DNA of 6,531 nt from Gemmataceae bacterium (GTDB taxonomy: Bacteria > Planctomycetota > Planctomycetia > Gemmatales > Gemmataceae): NCBI GenBank assembly GCA_947490035.1, contig CANLGS010000250.1:1-6531 (forward strand), given 5' to 3'. Under the pieces are notes generated by a model. The model was not told the origin of the DNA. It made no database searches and saw only the letters and a program-made list of their open reading frames with translations. The position numbers and the translations under genes are program-made. Below are positions 1 through 6,531 of this stretch, piece after piece (within the stretch, counting starts at the first letter, position 1; every line of letters begins with the position of its first letter).

Positions 1-20
1 AAGAACTCTGCCTCTTGTCT

Positions 21-50
21 TGATCTGCGTCCCTCTGCGTTATCTGCGGC
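21..50. repeat. Three 10-base units around TCTGCG
   Basis: Three consecutive 10-base blocks (tgatctgcgt, ccctctgcgt, tatctgcggc) share the core TCTGCG at an exact 10-base spacing. They lie just beyond the stop codon of the cytochrome gene; read on that gene's strand the core is CGCAGA. I recall similar CGCAGA-rich intergenic repeats from planctomycetes and other bacteria, but cannot confirm this here. A GA-rich triplet run (tcttcttctt, 50-59) follows. I see no hairpin in bases 1-71, so no factor-independent terminator for the cytochrome gene is visible. Confidence 0.5.
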
Positions 51-71
51 TCTTCTTCTTCGCCCTTGCTC

Positions 72-4127
<4,056 letters not shown>

Positions 4128-4133
4128 GCGGTA

Positions 4134-4137
4134 CTCC
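4134..4137 (-). promoter_or_regulatory. Shine-Dalgarno site of the cytochrome gene
   Basis: On the minus strand a G-run ends in GGAG, followed by the 6-base spacer TACCGC and then ATG. This supports the start at 4127 and therefore the rather long n-region (about 25 residues) of the signal peptide. Confidence 0.7.
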
Positions 4138-4172
4138 CCCCGATATTCCGCGGATAGCGCAGAAAGCCGGTG

Positions 4173-4200
4173 GATATACCGCGACCCACGGGCGGGTCAA
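4173..4200 (-). promoter_or_regulatory. Candidate sigma70-like promoter for the cytochrome gene
   Basis: On the minus strand TTGACC (4200-4195) is followed after 16 bases by TATATC (4178-4173). This is five of six matches to the -35 consensus and four of six to the -10. Transcription would begin near 4166, giving a leader of about 39 bases with the GGAG site inside it. The spacer contains an inverted repeat with arms gaccc (4183-4187) and gggtc (4194-4198), which could be a regulator site. The match is by eye, and planctomycete promoters are poorly defined. Confidence 0.4.
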
Positions 4201-4270
4201 GAGGATTTGGACAAAAAACGCGCACGCACCGCGCGTTTGCCGCTGCTCCATAGCTAGTAATGAGACTATC

Positions 4271-4332
4271 TGACGAGCCGGAAGCGTAAGCGACGGACAG
4301 CTTTATCCGTCGCTTACGCTTCCGGCTCGTCA
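4271..4332. repeat. Perfect 27-bp inverted repeat with 8-base loop
   Basis: The arm at 4271-4297 is exactly complementary to 4306-4332, with loop cagcttta between them. The arm begins tgacgagccg and contains gcgtaagcgacgg. It lies between two genes that diverge from it, so it is not an ordinary terminator at the end of either gene. It may be a dispersed palindromic element of the REP type, or an insulator that stops upstream transcripts in either direction. There is no obvious target-site duplication and no T-tract after either arm. I believe this motif is frequent in Gemmata-like genomes, but that is from memory. Confidence 0.9.
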
Positions 4333-4470
4333 AGAACGGCGCCCCGCTGTGGCAGTGCGTCGGATCGCGCTGCTCCGCGCGCGGTCGCCGGTTATTCTGA
4401 CGCGGGCGGTGGCGCGGGGCCAGAAAACTCGGAACACTCATCTCTCACCAAGACGCGCCAGCAAGTACGA

Positions 4471-4476
4471 TAGAAT
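4471..4476 (+). promoter_or_regulatory. Possible -10 element of the cyclase gene
   Basis: TAGAAT matches TATAAT at five of six positions, but no good TTGACA-like -35 sits 16-18 bases upstream. If used, transcription would begin near 4483, leaving a leader of about 47 bases before the ATG at 4530 and excluding the GTG at 4485 as the main start. Confidence 0.25.
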
Positions 4477-4481
4477 TTGAG

Positions 4482-4511
4482 CCGGTGCGCACGCGCCCGC
4501 ACCGGTGCGCA
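4482..4511 (+). promoter_or_regulatory. Palindrome and 10-base direct repeat before the cyclase gene
   Basis: The 10-mer ccggtgcgca occurs at 4482-4491 and again at 4502-4511, a spacing of exactly 20 bases or about two helical turns. The second copy overlaps a perfect 12-base palindrome, cgcaccggtgcg (4498-4509). The first copy can also pair with the palindrome's left part (4482-4489 with 4498-4505, 8-base loop), so the transcript could form alternative hairpins just before the ribosome site. It could be an operator or a leader structure. GC-rich background makes chance possible. Confidence 0.45.
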
Positions 4512-4513
4512 TC

Positions 4514-4519
4514 GAGGAG
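4514..4519 (+). promoter_or_regulatory. Shine-Dalgarno site of the cyclase gene
   Basis: GAGGAG lies 10 bases before ATG at 4530. This decides the start in favour of 4530 over the in-frame GTG at 4485, which would add a 15-residue Arg-rich leader and lie inside the palindrome region. Confidence 0.65.
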
Positions 4520-4529
4520 TTCGCAGACG

Positions 4530-6443
4530 ATGGCAGAGATTGAAGCGATCACCGACGTTCAGGCCGACCCGAAGAATTCGGCGGTCATTGCCCGCCAGTA
4601 CGGGCGCCGCTTTCCCCTCGCCCCGAACCGGCCCCTCAACCTCGGCCGGGACGAAGGGAAGATGGACATCGCCGTCCCCGAGGACGACCAGATCTCCCGC
4701 TTCCAGGCCGTACTCACCTGGGAGCCGGCCAAAGACAAACTCACCGTCCAGACGCGGCCGACCAGTCCGGGGTATCCGAACCCGCCGGCCAACCAGACGC
4801 TCGTGTTCGACGAGAAGGTGAAGAAACTGGTCGAGGCGCCGCAGGGCAAATGCACCGTCGGCCGCGGCGAGTCGTTCTGGATCGGCCAGACCCGCTTCAC
4901 ACTCCACAGCGACGACGAGTCCGAGAAGGAGGCGCCCGTCGATGCGACGGTGGCGCCGCGCCAGGAGGAGAAGACGCGGGCGCAGCTCGAAGAGATTCCG
5001 TTCGCGAACCCGGCGGCGGCGCTGCGCGCGATGGAGAACCTGCCCAACACCATCCGCGCCATCACCACCGAGCAGGCGCTGTTCCGGCAGATGCTCCGCG
5101 TCATCATGGACGCGATGCCGCGGGCCGACGCCGCCGGCATCGTCCGCATCCCGCAAGACTGCCCGCCGACCGAGAAACGGCTCACGCTGGTGGAGTCCAA
5201 CGTCCGGCCGAACACGCCGCACGCGACCGGCGGGTTCAACCCGTCCAAGCGCCTCGCGCACCGCGCGATCGCCGAGCGCCGGCGGTCGTGCCTGCACTGC
5301 TGGTCGCCGGAAGCGGCCGGCGGCGCCGGCGGCGCCGAACTGACGATGGCCGACACGCACGTCCACGGGGTGACGCCGTGGGCCGTTTGCACGCCGTTCC
5401 AAGACGGCTCGCGGTACGCCCTCTACGTCGCCGGCCAGACCAACGGCCAGTGGAACATGTTGGAGAAGTCCGCCCAGGACAAGATCGTCAACGACCTCAC
5501 GCAGTACCAGAAGATCGGCGAACTGCTCGTCGGCATGATCGAGACGACGCTGCGGGTGGCCCGCTTGACCGAGCAGAACAAGGTGACCCGCCGGGCGTGG
5601 CCGCAAAGCCTGTGGAAGTACCTCGACGACCCCGCCGAACTGGAACGGATGCTCGTCCCCGTCGAGAAGGAGATCACCACGCTGTTCTGCGACCTGCGGA
5701 ACTACTCGCTGTTCGCGTCGAAGAACGCCACCGATTTGCTCGCCGCCCAGCGGGAGATCGGCAACCAACTGAACGTGATGGCCTCGACCATCGCCGACCG
5801 CGACGGCGTGGTGGGCGGGTTCCGCGGCGACGCGGTGTTGGGGTTCTGGGGCTGGCCGAAGTTGCAAGAGCGGCAGGTCGGTCTGGCCGCCCGCGCCGCG
5901 ATCTCCATCGCCGGGCGGCTGGGCGACTGGGGGAAGAGCGGCCGGTGCGGGGTGGCGATCACGCACGGCATCGCGGTCGCCGGGCGGCTCGGCGCGCACG
6001 ACCTCGCGACGGTCGATCTGTACGGCCCGGTCGTGAACCTTACGTTCCGCCTCGAAGCCATGACCAAAGCGTTCGGCGTGCCGATCCTCGTGTCGGAAGA
6101 GGTCTCGCGCCAGGTCGCGGAGATCGACCCGTCGGGCCGCGAGATGCTCACGCGGCGGCTGGGCAAGGTGCGCGCAAAAGGCTTCCCCGAACCGCTGTGG
6201 GCGTTCGAGCTGTACTCGGCCTCGACCGCGATCCTGCCGGACTGGTTGCGCGAAGAGTGGGCTTCGACGGTGGACCTGTTCACGCAGGGCAAGTGGAACG
6301 ACTGCTACGAGGAGATCAACACCAAATTCGCCGACGACCCGGTGGGCAAGTGCCTGGTGCGCGTGATGGACGCGACCAAGCGCCGCCCGCCGGCCAACTG
6401 GGACGGCTCGTTCGTCCCGCCCGCGCTGCCCGGCTCGGAGTGA
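4530..6443 (+). CDS. FHA-GAF-class III nucleotide cyclase
   Basis: This 637-residue protein, with no signal peptide or membrane segment, should be a cytoplasmic class III cyclase making cAMP or cGMP under control of two sensory domains. Residues about 20-130 resemble an FHA phosphothreonine-binding domain: G39-R40-D41 and ISR (55-57), but the usual His of SRxH is Gln59. Residues about 180-350 look like a GAF domain and include CLHC (254-257). The cyclase domain spans about 380-555. Metal-binding Asp388 (FCDLRNYS) and Asp434 (RGDAVLGFWG) are present, as are the transition-state Asn503 and Arg507 (VVNLTFRLE). The purine-selecting Asp is present at 496 (DLYG), while the position usually Lys, three before the G of GD, is Gly430. 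The tail ends in PPANWDG, a motif common after bacterial cyclase domains. It is divergent from the cytochrome gene. Class and fold are secure; substrate is uncertain. Confidence 0.92.
   Translation: MAEIEAITDVQADPKNSAVIARQYGRRFPLAPNRPLNLGRDEGKMDIAVPEDDQISRFQAVLTWEPAKDKLTVQTRPTSPGYPNPPANQTLVFDEKVKKLVEAPQGKCTVGRGESFWIGQTRFTLHSDDESEKEAPVDATVAPRQEEKTRAQLEEIPFANPAAALRAMENLPNTIRAITTEQALFRQMLRVIMDAMPRADAAGIVRIPQDCPPTEKRLTLVESNVRPNTPHATGGFNPSKRLAHRAIAERRRSCLHCWSPEAAGGAGGAELTMADTHVHGVTPWAVCTPFQDGSRYALYVAGQTNGQWNMLEKSAQDKIVNDLTQYQKIGELLVGMIETTLRVARLTEQNKVTRRAWPQSLWKYLDDPAELERMLVPVEKEITTLFCDLRNYSLFASKNATDLLAAQREIGNQLNVMASTIADRDGVVGGFRGDAVLGFWGWPKLQERQVGLAARAAISIAGRLGDWGKSGRCGVAITHGIAVAGRLGAHDLATVDLYGPVVNLTFRLEAMTKAFGVPILVSEEVSRQVAEIDPSGREMLTRRLGKVRAKGFPEPLWAFELYSASTAILPDWLREEWASTVDLFTQGKWNDCYEEINTKFADDPVGKCLVRVMDATKRRPPANWDGSFVPPALPGSE
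5317..5337 (+). repeat. 9-base tandem repeat inside the GAF region
   Basis: The unit ccggcggcg occurs twice in tandem (5317-5325 and 5326-5334) plus three more bases, encoding Ala-Gly-Gly units in a loop of the GAF-like domain. Such a repeat may vary in copy number by slippage without shifting frame. It is short, in very GC-rich sequence. Confidence 0.5.
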
Positions 6444-6491
6444 TTGGCGAGTGCCCTCAAGGCTGTTGCGTCGTGTGCCACCCGCTCCCTG

Positions 6492-6531
6492 ACGGTCGCG
6501 GTTCACCAGTTGCCGGGTGAACCGCGACCGT
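6492..6531. repeat. Inverted repeat after the cyclase gene, possibly a terminator
   Basis: The arm acggtcgcggttcacc (6492-6507) pairs perfectly with 6516-6531 around the 8-base loop agttgccg. It begins 48 bases after the cyclase stop, so it could form a terminator hairpin, but the window ends exactly at the arm and no T-tract can be seen. The preceding bases gctccct suggest the arm continues and the element is cut by the window edge. I recall gctccctgacggtcgcgg-like repeats as frequent in planctomycete intergenic DNA. Confidence 0.8.

Larger units (their letters stand above)
4128..4529. other. Divergent intergenic region
   Basis: These 402 bases separate the two start codons. From left to right they hold the cytochrome ribosome site, a candidate cytochrome promoter with a small dyad, the 27-bp inverted repeat, a stretch with no structure I could identify (about 4333-4470), a weak -10-like TAGAAT, and the palindrome/direct repeat before the cyclase ribosome site. 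I see no convincing short gene, tRNA or transposon end. Reading frames through the inverted repeat give Arg/Lys-rich peptides with no support as genes. Confidence 0.7.

Noticed and set aside
4485..4529. GTG at 4485 as an upstream start for the cyclase
   Set aside because: It would add an Arg-rich 15-residue leader, lies inside the palindrome/direct-repeat region and lacks a ribosome site, while ATG 4530 has GAGGAG 10 bases upstream.
4392..6506. 704-residue open frame on the minus strand, antisense to the cyclase
   Set aside because: Same codon-register effect in GC-rich DNA; low-complexity Arg/Val/Leu/His composition and no recognisable domain, whereas the plus strand encodes an intact cyclase.
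4850..6520. 556-residue plus-strand frame overlapping the cyclase
   Set aside because: Arg/Pro-rich shifted-frame reading of the cyclase gene with no motifs.

Overview
The window is GC-rich bacterial DNA holding two complete, divergently transcribed genes with a non-coding stretch of about 400 bases between them. The best guess for the source is a planctomycete of the Gemmata type. This rests on three things: an FHA-GAF-class III cyclase protein, a very large secreted multiheme cytochrome with LVIVD repeats, and the style of the intergenic inverted repeats (GAGCCG...GCGTAAGCGACGG and GCTCCCTGACGGTCGCGGTTC types), which I remember as common in such genomes. No rRNA or taxonomic marker is present, so the assignment is an inference.

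Layout: bases 1-71 are the 3' flank of the left gene and carry a short 10-base-period repeat. Bases 72-4127 (minus strand) encode a 1351-residue exported protein with a Sec-type signal peptide, nine CXXCH heme sites, one CX4CH heme site and a C-terminal beta-propeller of LVIVD/YAYVA repeats. Bases 4128-4529 are the divergent promoter region. They hold a plausible promoter and Shine-Dalgarno site for the cytochrome, a perfect 27-bp inverted repeat with an 8-base loop, and a palindrome plus direct repeat just before the right gene. Bases 4530-6443 (plus strand) encode a 637-residue cytoplasmic signalling protein: FHA domain, GAF-like domain, class III nucleotide cyclase and a short conserved tail. 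Bases 6444-6531 hold a second inverted repeat that is probably cut by the window end.

Taken together, one gene would make an extracytoplasmic electron-transfer protein of unknown substrate and the other a cyclic-nucleotide signalling enzyme with two sensory domains. They share one intergenic region but nothing in the sequence proves a functional link. The most interesting points are the fusion of ten heme sites to a propeller, the cyclase's retention of the purine-selecting Asp with Gly in place of the Lys, and two hairpins of apparently related sequence with identical 8-base loops. Very long open frames run antisense to both genes in the same codon register; I treat these as composition artefacts.
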